NCBI GenBank assembly: GCA_035295225.1
Contig: DATGJI010000028.1
Coordinates: 1-53,107, forward strand
From: Candidatus Eremiobacteraceae bacterium
GTDB taxonomy: Bacteria; Vulcanimicrobiota; Vulcanimicrobiia; Eremiobacterales; Eremiobacteraceae
Length of the DNA stretch: 53,107 nucleotides
Reading direction: 5' to 3'
Shown: positions 34,244-42,517 of the stretch, piece by piece
How the letters are laid out: each line of letters begins with the position of its first letter
How positions within the stretch are numbered: position 1 is the first letter of the stretch
Position numbers and translations under genes: made by a program
Notes under the pieces: generated by a model
The model's database searches: none
What the model was told of the DNA's origin: nothing
The model's input: only the letters and a program-made list of their open reading frames with translations

Positions 34244-36931
34244 CCGCAGCCGAGCTTCGGCCATGACGTCGCCCTGGCGATGGTTCCAGCTGAACCCGAG
34301 TTTGTTACAAATCGCAAGCATCGCATGGTTTGACTCCAGCACGTAACCCACTATCTCGCTCATGCCCTCCGCGCGGCCGATCTCGACTAAGCGGCGAAGC
34401 AGTTCGGTTCCCAAACCATGATGCTGCACGTCGTCGGCAACGAGCAAAGCGAATTCGGTGCGCCCGGAGCGTCGTGTTCTCACAAGATTACCGATGCCGA
34501 GAATGCGCCGGCCGTCTTCGGTCTTCGGCTCGGCGACGAGCGCGATCTCCCGGCCGTAGTCGATGAGACAAGAGCGCGCGAGTCGTGCATGCGCTATGCG
34601 TCCTTCGAGGCGTTCGGCGTTCGCGAAGCGCATGTACACCGTATCCTCGGACAGGGAGCGCTGAAATTCACGGACGAGCGGCTCGTCCTCGGCGCGAATG
34701 GGTCGTATTTGTAGTTGTGTGCCGTCACTCATCGTCCACTCGCCGGCGTACTGCGCCGGATACGATCGGATCGCCGGCTTGCTCAAGGCACCATCCGGCA
34801 CGGACAGATCGTGGAGCATCACTCGCATGTCGAGGGCGACGATGCGTTGCCAACTCGCATAGAGCGGGTTCACGTCGATCTCGCGTATCCGCGGACAGTC
34901 CGTCACGAGATTGGCGAATCGAACGATCAACGCGGCAAGTGTGTCGACATCAACCGGTGCATGTCCGCGAGTCGAGCCGAGCGCCCCGTACGCGCGCGTC
35001 GACTCCATCAAAAGCTTGGCGAGTGTGCCATTGAGCGGCGGCAAGCCGATTCCGCGATCATGGAAGACCTCCACCAACGTTCCGCCGAGACCGAACACTA
35101 TCATGGGACCAAATTGCGGGTCTATTGCACTGCCGAGCAGTAATTCGATGCCGTCCGTTCCCGTTACCATGGGCTCCACGATGACACCGTCGAAAGCGCT
35201 TGCGCCCGCCCGGTCCGTGACTGACGCCCGAATCGACGTAAACGCGTCCCGAACGCCGCCGGTGTCCAATACGTTGAGGCGCACGCCGCCGACATCAGTC
35301 TTGTGGGTAACGACTGCGGACAGCAATTTCACGGCAACCGGATACCCGCAGGAATTCGCGGCCGCCACTGCGTCATCGGCAGTCCCTGCTTCGGTCTTTG
35401 GTACGAGGGGTATGGCGTACGCGCGAGCGAGCCGTTCGCATTCTCGCGGTGTCAGCGAAACGCGACCGGCTCGAAGCGCGTCGTCGATCGCAGCCTGTGC
35501 CGCGACGCGATCGTGCATATCGCCGGCCGGGCTTGCCGGTGTCTCGTACAGAGCGCGAAAGTTTTCGTCGTAGTGCCACAGGTAGTTGAAAGACGCGACC
35601 GCGAGCTCGGGATACGAGTACGTCGGTATGCCGGCTCGCTCCAACGCAGCTGCACCCTCAGCGACGCCCGCGCCGCCCATCCAAGCGGCGAGAACCGGCT
35701 TGGCGTCGCCCGTCGCGCATTCGATCACCGACCGCGCGACATCGGACGCACTTGCGACCGATTGCGGCGCGTAAATGACGAGGACGGCGTCGGCGTTGGG
35801 ATCGCGCAGGGCGACATCGACGGCCTTCGCAAAGCGCCGGCTGTCCGCGTCGCCAAAGATGTCGATAGGATTCCCGCGGCTCCAGTGCGCGGGCAGCAGT
35901 CCGTCCAGTGCACGTGTGCTCTCCGGCGCAAGCGTCGCTAACCGACCGCCGCCCGCAATCAGCGCGTCCGACGCGATGATGCCTGGTCCGCCCGCGTTGG
36001 TGACGATCGTGAGCCGCTTCCCGTTCGGTCTTTTGCCCCGCGCCAACACCTCCGCCATGTCAAACAGATCTTGAATGGAATCAACCCGCAAGGCTCCGCA
36101 GCGACGCAGCACAGCGTCGAACACGGCGTCGCTCCCCACGAGCGCCCCCGTGTGAGAGGCGGCAGCGCGAGCCGCCGCGTCGGTGCGCCCGGACTTCATC
36201 ACGATGACGGGCTTGATCGATGCAGCCTCTCGAACGGACGAAACGAACGACGAGGGGTGGCTTCCTACGGACTCCATGTACAGAAGAATGCTCTTGGTTC
36301 CGGGGTCATCGACGAGGTAGTCGACATAGTCGGCCCAGTCGACGTCGACCATCGAGCCGGCCGAAATGAAATAGCTAAAGCCGACGTTGCGCGTCGCGGC
36401 CCAATCGAGAATTGCCGTGCAGAGCGCTCCGCTTTGGCTGACAAACCCGATCGAGCCGGGCAACGCCTTCGCCGCGGCGAATGTCGCGTCGAGACCAATG
36501 TGCGGTGAGATAAAGCCGAGGCAGTTTGGTCCGATGATGCGCATTCCGTAGGCTTGGGCTTGCGCGAGCATCCGGCGTTCGAGGTCGGCACCCGGCTCGC
36601 CGGTTTCGCGAAATCCAGCCGAAACCACGACCATTCCCTTGACGCCTGCGCGGCCGCATTCGCGCGCGAGGTCCGGCACAGTGGCAGCCGGCGTTGCGAC
36701 CACCGCCAAGTCGACACTTTCGCCGATGTCGCCGATCGAGGCGAAGGCGCGCCGCTCGAACACGGTCCGGTGCGTCGGTGTTACGGGGAAAACAGGGCCC
36801 TGAAAGCCACGCGTCGTCAGATGCTCGAAAAGGGCTCGTCCGACGGCGCCCGGACGCTCGGTAGCGCCGATCAGCGCGACCGACCGCGGCGCGAACATCG
36901 CGCGCAGATTCGCGTTGGGATCGGTACTCAC
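34235..36931 (-). CDS. NDP-forming acyl-CoA synthetase fused to GNAT acetyltransferase (Pat/YfiQ-like)
   Basis: 898 residues. The CoA-binding domain (about 8-135) is followed by a succinyl-CoA ligase-like domain, then an ATP-grasp domain (about 480-690). The C-terminal GNAT domain (about 730-898) has DVQHHGLGTELLRRLVEIGRAEGM as the acetyl-CoA loop. E. coli PatZ/YfiQ has this layout and acetylates lysines, including on acetyl-CoA synthetase, but its synthetase part is inactive. Here the phospho-His context SHTGAL (H260) typical of active ADP-forming acetyl-CoA synthetases is kept, so both activities are possible. It starts with GTG overlapping the mgtA stop (GTGA), so the two are translationally coupled. 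Confidence 0.88.
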   Translation of the reverse strand: MSTDPNANLRAMFAPRSVALIGATERPGAVGRALFEHLTTRGFQGPVFPVTPTHRTVFERRAFASIGDIGESVDLAVVATPAATVPDLARECGRAGVKGMVVVSAGFRETGEPGADLERRMLAQAQAYGMRIIGPNCLGFISPHIGLDATFAAAKALPGSIGFVSQSGALCTAILDWAATRNVGFSYFISAGSMVDVDWADYVDYLVDDPGTKSILLYMESVGSHPSSFVSSVREAASIKPVIVMKSGRTDAAARAAASHTGALVGSDAVFDAVLRRCGALRVDSIQDLFDMAEVLARGKRPNGKRLTIVTNAGGPGIIASDALIAGGGRLATLAPESTRALDGLLPAHWSRGNPIDIFGDADSRRFAKAVDVALRDPNADAVLVIYAPQSVASASDVARSVIECATGDAKPVLAAWMGGAGVAEGAAALERAGIPTYSYPELAVASFNYLWHYDENFRALYETPASPAGDMHDRVAAQAAIDDALRAGRVSLTPRECERLARAYAIPLVPKTEAGTADDAVAAANSCGYPVAVKLLSAVVTHKTDVGGVRLNVLDTGGVRDAFTSIRASVTDRAGASAFDGVIVEPMVTGTDGIELLLGSAIDPQFGPMIVFGLGGTLVEVFHDRGIGLPPLNGTLAKLLMESTRAYGALGSTRGHAPVDVDTLAALIVRFANLVTDCPRIREIDVNPLYASWQRIVALDMRVMLHDLSVPDGALSKPAIRSYPAQYAGEWTMSDGTQLQIRPIRAEDEPLVREFQRSLSEDTVYMRFANAERLEGRIAHARLARSCLIDYGREIALVAEPKTEDGRRILGIGNLVRTRRSGRTEFALLVADDVQHHGLGTELLRRLVEIGRAEGMSEIVGYVLESNHAMLAICNKLGFSWNHRQGDVMAEARLRLS

Positions 36932-39588
36932 GAAGCGCCCTTGGACGAAGGCGAGGTGTGACGAGCGCGAAACCGACCCACGACGCGACGCATTTTTCGG
37001 GGGCTCACGATCTGCGGTGGTCGGTCACCCAAGGCGTGCCGGTAGAAGAAGACCTTGGCACTCTCCACCATGCCCATGTACATCGCGATCATCAAGAGCA
37101 GGACGACGAAGAAACCGACCGGCAGTGCCGTAAAGCCAAGCGCTGGACCAACCGGCGAGAAAGGCAGGGCAATAGCCACGGTAACGCATGCGATCGTCGT
37201 CAACGCCAGCGCGGTGCTTGGTTTACTCTTGAATGCGGGCACGCGCTGCGTGCGGATCGCGAAAATAACCAAACTTTGCGTGAGGAGCGATTCGACGAAC
37301 CACCCGGTTCTGAACAGTGTTTCACCGGCGTGAAACAGCCACAGCATTACCCCGAAGGTCATAAAGTCGAATATCGAGCTGATCGGCCCGAACAAGAGCA
37401 TGAAGCGATTGATGAATCGCATATCCCAATGCGCGGGGCGGCGCAGGAGCTGCAGGTCGACGTTATCGGTCGGGATCGTCATTTCACCTGCGTCGTATAG
37501 GAGATTGTTGAGGAGGATTTGCGACGGAAGCATCGGCAAGAACGGAAGGAACAGGGACGCTCCGGCTGCGCTGAACATGTTGCCGAAATTCGACGACGTG
37601 CCCATCAATACGTATTTGATCGTATTCGCGAAAACTCGCCGCCCTTCGATAATGCCGTCGGCGAGAATCCGCAGTTCCTTGTTGACGAGCACGATGTCGG
37701 CAGCGTCTTTGGCGACATCACTCGCCGATTCGACGGAGATACCGACGTCGGCGTCGTGCAGTGCGACGGCATCGTTGACGCCGTCCCCGAGAAAACCGAC
37801 TTCGGTCCCGCCGGCACGCGCCGCCTTGATCAAGCGCGATTTCTGTTCGGGATTCACCCTCGCAAAAATCGTCGTGCGGCCGATCGCATCGCGAAGTTCG
37901 TGATCGTCCATTTTCTCGATCTCGGCGCCCGTGATCGTTCCGGCAAATGGCACCCCGAGCTGCGTGCATACCGTCTGCGCCACGCGTTCGTTGTCACCAG
38001 TTGCGATTTTGACTTCGACGCCCAGCGAGTGGAGCAACCGTAGCGAGGCGGCAGCATCGGGTTTTGGCGGATCGGAGAATATGAGCAGCCCGGCCATTTG
38101 TAAACCGGTTTCGTCCGACGGCCGGATCGTGTTCTCGCCGGTCCAGGGTCGAGCAGCAACCGCGACGACGCGCTTTCCAGCCGCAAACTGCGCTTCGAGC
38201 GTCTGCTGGAACGCGGGCGGTACGTCGGTGCAGCACTCAAGTACGGATTCGGGCGCCCCCTTGACCACGAACGTCCGTCCTTGAGACCCGTCGCGAAGCA
38301 GCGCAGACATCCGTCGGCGCACGTAGTCGAACGGCAGGACGGCGAGGCGTTCCCTTACGGATGTCGAGATACGCTTCGCGGCGGTCGCCAGCGCAGCATC
38401 GAGCGGGTTTCCCGCCGCCGCCGGATCGCCTTGATCTGTCACCGTGCTGCACGACAGCCCGAGAACAAAGACTTTGTCGGACGGCGCGCCGTCGCAATCG
38501 ACGGCCGCCGCAAAATCGAGTTGACCCAAAGTCAGCGTTCCGGTCTTGTCGGTGAAGAGCACCTCGACGTTGCCGAAGTCCTCGATAGCGACGAGCCGCT
38601 TGACTATAACGGAACGCTGCGCCATTCGTCTGGCGCCCGTCGACAAGCAAACGGTGACGATAGCGGGCAAGAGCTGCGGCGTCAGCCCAACGGCAACCGC
38701 GAGGGAAAACAAGAGCGACTCGATCCAAGCGTGCCGGAAGAGCGCGTTGAGTGCAAATATGGAGATCGTCAGTATCGCCGTGATACGGATGAGCAGGGTC
38801 GAAAAATCCTTAAGCCCACGCTGGAACGCCGTGACGGGCGGCTCGACGTCAAGGCGATGCGCGATCGCACCCAGGGACGTCCGCCCGCCCGTCGCAACGA
38901 CGATAGCCGTCGTCGATCCGTTCCGCACCACCGTCCCCATGAAGGCGCACGACCGCAGCTCCGTCGCCGAATCGCTGTCGGGGTCAGACGATTTTTCGCT
39001 GGGCAGCGATTCGCCCGTGAGTACGGACTCGTCGCACTCCAGACCGTTGCTCTCAATGATCCTGACGTCTGCCGGCACGACGTCGCCGATTTGGAGTCGT
39101 ACGACGTCGCCAGGTACCAGTGCGGCGACGTCGACGCGCTTGGCGTTGCCGTCGCGCAACGCCGTGACCGTGTGGCGAACGCGCGAGTGAAGATCTTCGA
39201 TCGCTCGCTCGGACCGATACTCGTTGATGAACCCGAGCACGACACTCAAGCCGACGATCGCCAAAATGATGCCCGAGTCGGTACGCTCGCCGACCGCGAT
39301 CGACACCACGGCAGTGGCCCCAAGCAGGACTAGCAGCGGGTTTTTGAATTGCCGCAAGAGCGTCGCGATGGGCCGGACACCGCGACCGTAAAGGGCGTTG
39401 GGGCCGCTTATGAGCGATCGCCGCTGCGCCTCAGGTGTGCTCAAGCCGCTGTCGGCCGTCGCAAGCTGCTGCAGCACACTGTGGACGGGGAGGTGTGCGA
39501 CCTCGGCAAGATCGACTCGACTCCAGCTGTCCACACCCGACGATGCCGTCACACGGGCAGCCCGCGTAGCTCCCATGAACTCTTGCAC
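36928..39588 (-). CDS. mgtA: Magnesium-translocating P-type ATPase (P3B type)
   Basis: Imports Mg2+ across the inner membrane using ATP. 886 residues. Cation-ATPase N domain (DLAEVAHLPVHSVLQQL), actuator LTGESLPSEK, phosphorylation motif DKTGTLT near residue 345, and hinge GDGVNDAVALHDADVGISVESASDVAKDAADIVL, the Asp-rich block typical of MgtA/MgtB. The C-terminal part has about six membrane segments. GTG 39588 or ATG 39576 could be the start. Mg2+-responsive leaders are common for mgtA, but I do not recognise an M-box upstream. First of a two-gene unit with the synthetase/acetyltransferase fusion. Confidence 0.9.
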   Translation of the reverse strand: MQEFMGATRAARVTASSGVDSWSRVDLAEVAHLPVHSVLQQLATADSGLSTPEAQRRSLISGPNALYGRGVRPIATLLRQFKNPLLVLLGATAVVSIAVGERTDSGIILAIVGLSVVLGFINEYRSERAIEDLHSRVRHTVTALRDGNAKRVDVAALVPGDVVRLQIGDVVPADVRIIESNGLECDESVLTGESLPSEKSSDPDSDSATELRSCAFMGTVVRNGSTTAIVVATGGRTSLGAIAHRLDVEPPVTAFQRGLKDFSTLLIRITAILTISIFALNALFRHAWIESLLFSLAVAVGLTPQLLPAIVTVCLSTGARRMAQRSVIVKRLVAIEDFGNVEVLFTDKTGTLTLGQLDFAAAVDCDGAPSDKVFVLGLSCSTVTDQGDPAAAGNPLDAALATAAKRISTSVRERLAVLPFDYVRRRMSALLRDGSQGRTFVVKGAPESVLECCTDVPPAFQQTLEAQFAAGKRVVAVAARPWTGENTIRPSDETGLQMAGLLIFSDPPKPDAAASLRLLHSLGVEVKIATGDNERVAQTVCTQLGVPFAGTITGAEIEKMDDHELRDAIGRTTIFARVNPEQKSRLIKAARAGGTEVGFLGDGVNDAVALHDADVGISVESASDVAKDAADIVLVNKELRILADGIIEGRRVFANTIKYVLMGTSSNFGNMFSAAGASLFLPFLPMLPSQILLNNLLYDAGEMTIPTDNVDLQLLRRPAHWDMRFINRFMLLFGPISSIFDFMTFGVMLWLFHAGETLFRTGWFVESLLTQSLVIFAIRTQRVPAFKSKPSTALALTTIACVTVAIALPFSPVGPALGFTALPVGFFVVLLLMIAMYMGMVESAKVFFYRHALGDRPPQIVSPRKMRRVVGRFRARHTSPSSKGAS

Positions 39589-39718
39589 ATCGCAGCCGTC
39601 TTCGCGGCGGTCGCACGCGGTGCCTAGGGGCTTTATCGCCTGAGGATAAGGTCAGCACGCTGCGGAAATCCATAGCGGTTAGTCGAAAGAATACGAAATA
39701 TCGGAGCATCTTATATCA

Positions 39719-40336
39719 GTGAAGCTTGCCACAGCGTTGCAAAGAAAATCGCCGGGGGCGAAATCGACGGTTCGGTTCAGTACCGCACTGGGCGCGCTGA
39801 AGCCGACCTCAAAGGCCGGATCACGGACGTCCTTGCTCTTGCCGAAAAACGCGAGCGGTAAGCTTCCGTCGCGCTCGATCGTGGAAGGCATGCTCGACGG
39901 CTTACCTTTTCGAGGGTCGCTCGCACCAACCCGCGGCGGACGTGTCAGCTTGAGACTCAGCAAGGCCGTGTGCAAAGTAGCGAAAGCGGAACCCGGAGAT
40001 GTCGTGGCGGTGGAAATCACCCGCGCCGGCGACGAGCGGGAGACGAGAATTCCCTCGGATCTGAGCAAAGCACTTGCGGCCAATCCGAAGGCGCGCGCAA
40101 TGTGGGAAGCGATAACCCCGATGGCTCGCCAGAACTGGATCCTCTGGCTCGGTTCGACCAAATACGCCGAGACCCGCGCAGGCCGCATAGCAAAGGCCTG
40201 CGATATGTTGGCGTCAGGCAAGCGGCGCGTTTGTTGTTTTGGCGGTTTGGGCTGGTTGACGAAAGACTATCGGGCGTCGGGCGATACGTGGCTTCCGGTG
40301 CCATTTGAAAAGGATGGCGCCCAACCGAAAGCCTGA
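39719..40336 (+). CDS. YdeI/OmpD-associated family protein with DUF1905 domain
   Basis: 205 residues; GTG start with GGAG about 13 bases upstream. The N-terminal DUF1905 beta-barrel-like domain spans about 15-105 (VEGMLDGLPFRGSLAPTRGGRVSLRLS; AEPGDVVAVEITRAG). The C-terminal bacteriocin-protection/YdeI helical domain is at about 112-180 (PSDLSKALAANPKARAMWE, TRAGRIAKACDMLASGKRR, CCFGG). Members have been linked to stress and bacteriocin or polymyxin resistance in other bacteria, without a known biochemical role. It is divergent from mgtA, with 130 bases between. Confidence 0.85.
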   Translation: MKLATALQRKSPGAKSTVRFSTALGALKPTSKAGSRTSLLLPKNASGKLPSRSIVEGMLDGLPFRGSLAPTRGGRVSLRLSKAVCKVAKAEPGDVVAVEITRAGDERETRIPSDLSKALAANPKARAMWEAITPMARQNWILWLGSTKYAETRAGRIAKACDMLASGKRRVCCFGGLGWLTKDYRASGDTWLPVPFEKDGAQPKA

Positions 40337-40356
40337 ACCCCGATCCGAATCGAGCA

Positions 40357-40379
40357 GAGGCGAGCACGTGGCTCGCCTC
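40357..40379. terminator. Bidirectional terminator-like hairpin
   Basis: Perfect 9-base stem GAGGCGAGC/GCTCGCCTC with an ACGTG loop, 20 bases after the ydeI-like stop and 30 bases from the converging stop at 40409. No T tract on either side, so efficiency is uncertain. Confidence 0.6.
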
Positions 40380-40408
40380 CGTTGCAATCTCGATCGTCGA
40401 GCATTCTA

Positions 40409-41626
40409 CTACAGCGGCCGGACTGGCGGCAGTGCCCGGCCTATTCGATATATGGGGGCGCGGTAGAGCGACATCCGCGCGGCGGTCGCACCGAATGGTC
40501 GCGCTACTATCCGATAGGCGAATGCCACGGAGGACCGACCGTTGTCACCACTTTCTTGGACGACGAAGTGATCGGCTGCGCGCGAAACGACGCACAATGT
40601 ACCGCGCACCATGCCTTCGGGCGTGAGGAATACGAGATACGAAGCGCGACCGTCAATGGCTGCAGCAAAGCTCGGATCGAGCCGTACCTGAGCTGCGCCG
40701 TTCACCAATTGTGCTTCGCCGAAGTCCTCAAGTGTTGGAGCGGCCGTGCGGTCGACGAAGGTTGTGGCGTCCTGCCCGCGGCTCGTTCGGCCGACGATAA
40801 GCGGCGTTCCGTTTTGTGTCAGCGATCCTTTTAAGATCATGTCGCCTTTCGAATCCAAGGACATGACGTCCCCCACCGGGCTGTCCGCGATGATCTCGGG
40901 ATTGCATGTCGATGGGCACGAGACGCTGCCGAGATGGATGCGCAGCGCCGGCTCCGTAGATCCTGCGTTGGACGCGTACACGCCGATGCCGTCGAAGTCG
41001 GAAGAGCCCATGACGCCGATTCCGCCGATGGAGCTGGCGTTGTTTTCGCCAAAGACGCCGATGCTGCTGGCACCGTCCGTGATGCCGTAAACGCCGTCAC
41101 CGCTTGAGGAATGTCCGGACACGCCATACCCGTCTTGCGACAAGCCTCGCACACCGGAGGTCGTCGTGAAAGCGCCGACGTCTTCACCGAGTACTCCGGC
41201 TCCGAGGATGCCGCTCGTGCCGAGCGTACTGCCGCGGACGCCGAATATGTCAGAGTGACCAAAGACGCCCGCGCCCTCGATCGTCGCGTGCGTTGTTGAC
41301 CCGTAGACTCCGTTGCCCGCGGCCGAAGTCCCGATGACACCGGAGTTGTTGAAACTGCCAGAGGTGTCGGTTCCGGAAACCCCCGCCTTGTTCGCGGTCT
41401 TTTGACCCGCATGGGTAACGCCGAGGATGCCGGTTCCCTCATCGCTCTGACCTTTCAACCCGGGACCGCTTGAAGTGTTCTCCCACAACAGGCAAGCTGC
41501 GCTGCTTGAGCAAGTAAGGTCCGGCGAACTAATGTGTGATGCAGTAGAGCTCTGCGCCGAAATCAGGACAAGGGTAAGCGCTGTGGCCGACGCGATGATC
41601 GCGAAGCGCCGCTGAGGGTTCATCAT
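40409..41626 (-). CDS. Secreted GVxG-repeat protein, paralogue A
   Basis: 405 residues. Tandem ATG codons at 41626 and 41623 follow GGAGG. Signal peptide (RRFAIIASATALTLVLISAQSSTA). A short Cys motif CSSSAACLLWENTSSGPGLK follows, then about 200 residues of glycine-rich repeats of the form GV(x)GxS-x-x-G-x-GV(x)G. These are the kind found in beta-helical or tail-fibre-like surface proteins. The C-terminal module (about 320-405) has APTLEDFGEAQLVNG, RLDPSFAAAID, FLTPEG and SSVAFAYRIVARP. The same Cys motif and C-terminal module occur in the protein at 42518-43876. Probably displayed or released outside the cell; function unknown. Confidence 0.82.
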   Translation of the reverse strand: MMNPQRRFAIIASATALTLVLISAQSSTASHISSPDLTCSSSAACLLWENTSSGPGLKGQSDEGTGILGVTHAGQKTANKAGVSGTDTSGSFNNSGVIGTSAAGNGVYGSTTHATIEGAGVFGHSDIFGVRGSTLGTSGILGAGVLGEDVGAFTTTSGVRGLSQDGYGVSGHSSSGDGVYGITDGASSIGVFGENNASSIGGIGVMGSSDFDGIGVYASNAGSTEPALRIHLGSVSCPSTCNPEIIADSPVGDVMSLDSKGDMILKGSLTQNGTPLIVGRTSRGQDATTFVDRTAAPTLEDFGEAQLVNGAAQVRLDPSFAAAIDGRASYLVFLTPEGMVRGTLCVVSRAADHFVVQESGDNGRSSVAFAYRIVARPFGATAARMSLYRAPIYRIGRALPPVRPL

Positions 41627-41789
41627 GGCACCTCCTCGCCAAATGTAAGAATCGCCCACAACGAAACCAAGGCTTCGTCGGCGATACTCCGAGTCGTACC
41701 ACATCGCACCGCGAGTATCATTCACATAGTCGCGCGAGCCTTCGTTTTTACCCGCAGGGCCCGGCGAGCTGCTGAAGAACGCGAATCTC

Positions 41790-42380
41790 ATGCCGGTAAC
41801 TGTCGCGTTTGATTGGGGCGCCGTTACTGCGTTATCAACGGCGGCGAGCGCCGTGGTTATCGCCGTGACCGTACTCGTCGGCGTGCGCCAAGTGCGTCTG
41901 ACGGGCGTGCAGCTCGACAACTTGCGTCGAGCGACACAGCTCGAAGGCCTCATGAAGGTCTTCGACGATCTCCACAATCCGACGTACTTGCGAGCCAGGC
42001 AATTCGTCGCGACGGAACTCTATAAGAAGTTAGCTGACCCGAGCTTCCGCGAAGAAGTCGCGCTGGGCATGATCTGGACGAAGAACGCGGACGAGATCCA
42101 CGAAGAGCTGTTCGTCTTGCGCACGTTCGAAACGATCGGTTCGACCGTGCGCCACGGATTGCTCGACGCCGACGCGATTCTCGACGCGATCGCGCCGACC
42201 GTGATCGCGTCATGGGAGCACCTGCGCGAGGTCATCGAGATGCAGCGCGTCGGCATGAATCCGCGGATGTGGGAGAACTTCGAATATTTGAACACACTTG
42301 CGGTGAAGTGGTTCACCGATCGAGGCGGCCACGACGGTCTGATCAAGTGGCGGGCTCGCGTCCGGGAACTTCAGGGGTAG
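41790..42380 (+). CDS. Small membrane-anchored protein, DUF4760-like, copy 2
   Basis: 196 residues. N-terminal membrane segment (VTALSTAASAVVIAVTVLVGVRQVRL), then RRATQLEGLMKVFDDLHNPTYLRARQFVATELYKKL. The relation to 32607-33119 runs over most of the length (TQLEG, AR-x-FVATEL, REEV/REEL, W-x-x-L-x-x-VI-x-x-x-R), but copy 2 has a longer N terminus and C terminus. It is divergent from secreted paralogue A and reads toward paralogue B, so it sits between the two secreted proteins. Ribosome site weak. Function unknown. Confidence 0.8.
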   Translation: MPVTVAFDWGAVTALSTAASAVVIAVTVLVGVRQVRLTGVQLDNLRRATQLEGLMKVFDDLHNPTYLRARQFVATELYKKLADPSFREEVALGMIWTKNADEIHEELFVLRTFETIGSTVRHGLLDADAILDAIAPTVIASWEHLREVIEMQRVGMNPRMWENFEYLNTLAVKWFTDRGGHDGLIKWRARVRELQG

Positions 42381-42430
42381 GTCCAGTGGTCGCGCGTGCT
42401 TGCGAGCACCGCTTAGGACGAACGGACGGA

Positions 42431-42461
42431 TTGACGGCGCACGGGGCGCGCCAAGTATAAT
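42431..42461 (+). promoter_or_regulatory. Sigma-70-type promoter for secreted paralogue B
   Basis: TTGACG at 42431-42436 and a perfect TATAAT at 42456-42461, separated by 19 bases, ending 56 bases before the ATG of the downstream gene. The spacing is slightly long, but the -10 is exact in otherwise GC-rich DNA. Confidence 0.6.
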
Positions 42462-42517
42462 ACATCAAAGACGTACTTGTTCGGAGCACGGCATCGTTGG
42501 ACATTGGGGAGATGGTC

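Noticed and set aside
38281-39333. 350-codon open frame on the plus strand opposite mgtA
   Set aside because: The minus-strand frame carries complete P-type ATPase motifs; the antisense frame is a by-product of high GC and codon periodicity and has no recognisable domain.
39589-39718. Mg2+-sensing M-box riboswitch upstream of mgtA
   Set aside because: The 130-base gap is shorter than a full M-box and lacks its conserved blocks. A covariance-model search would settle this.
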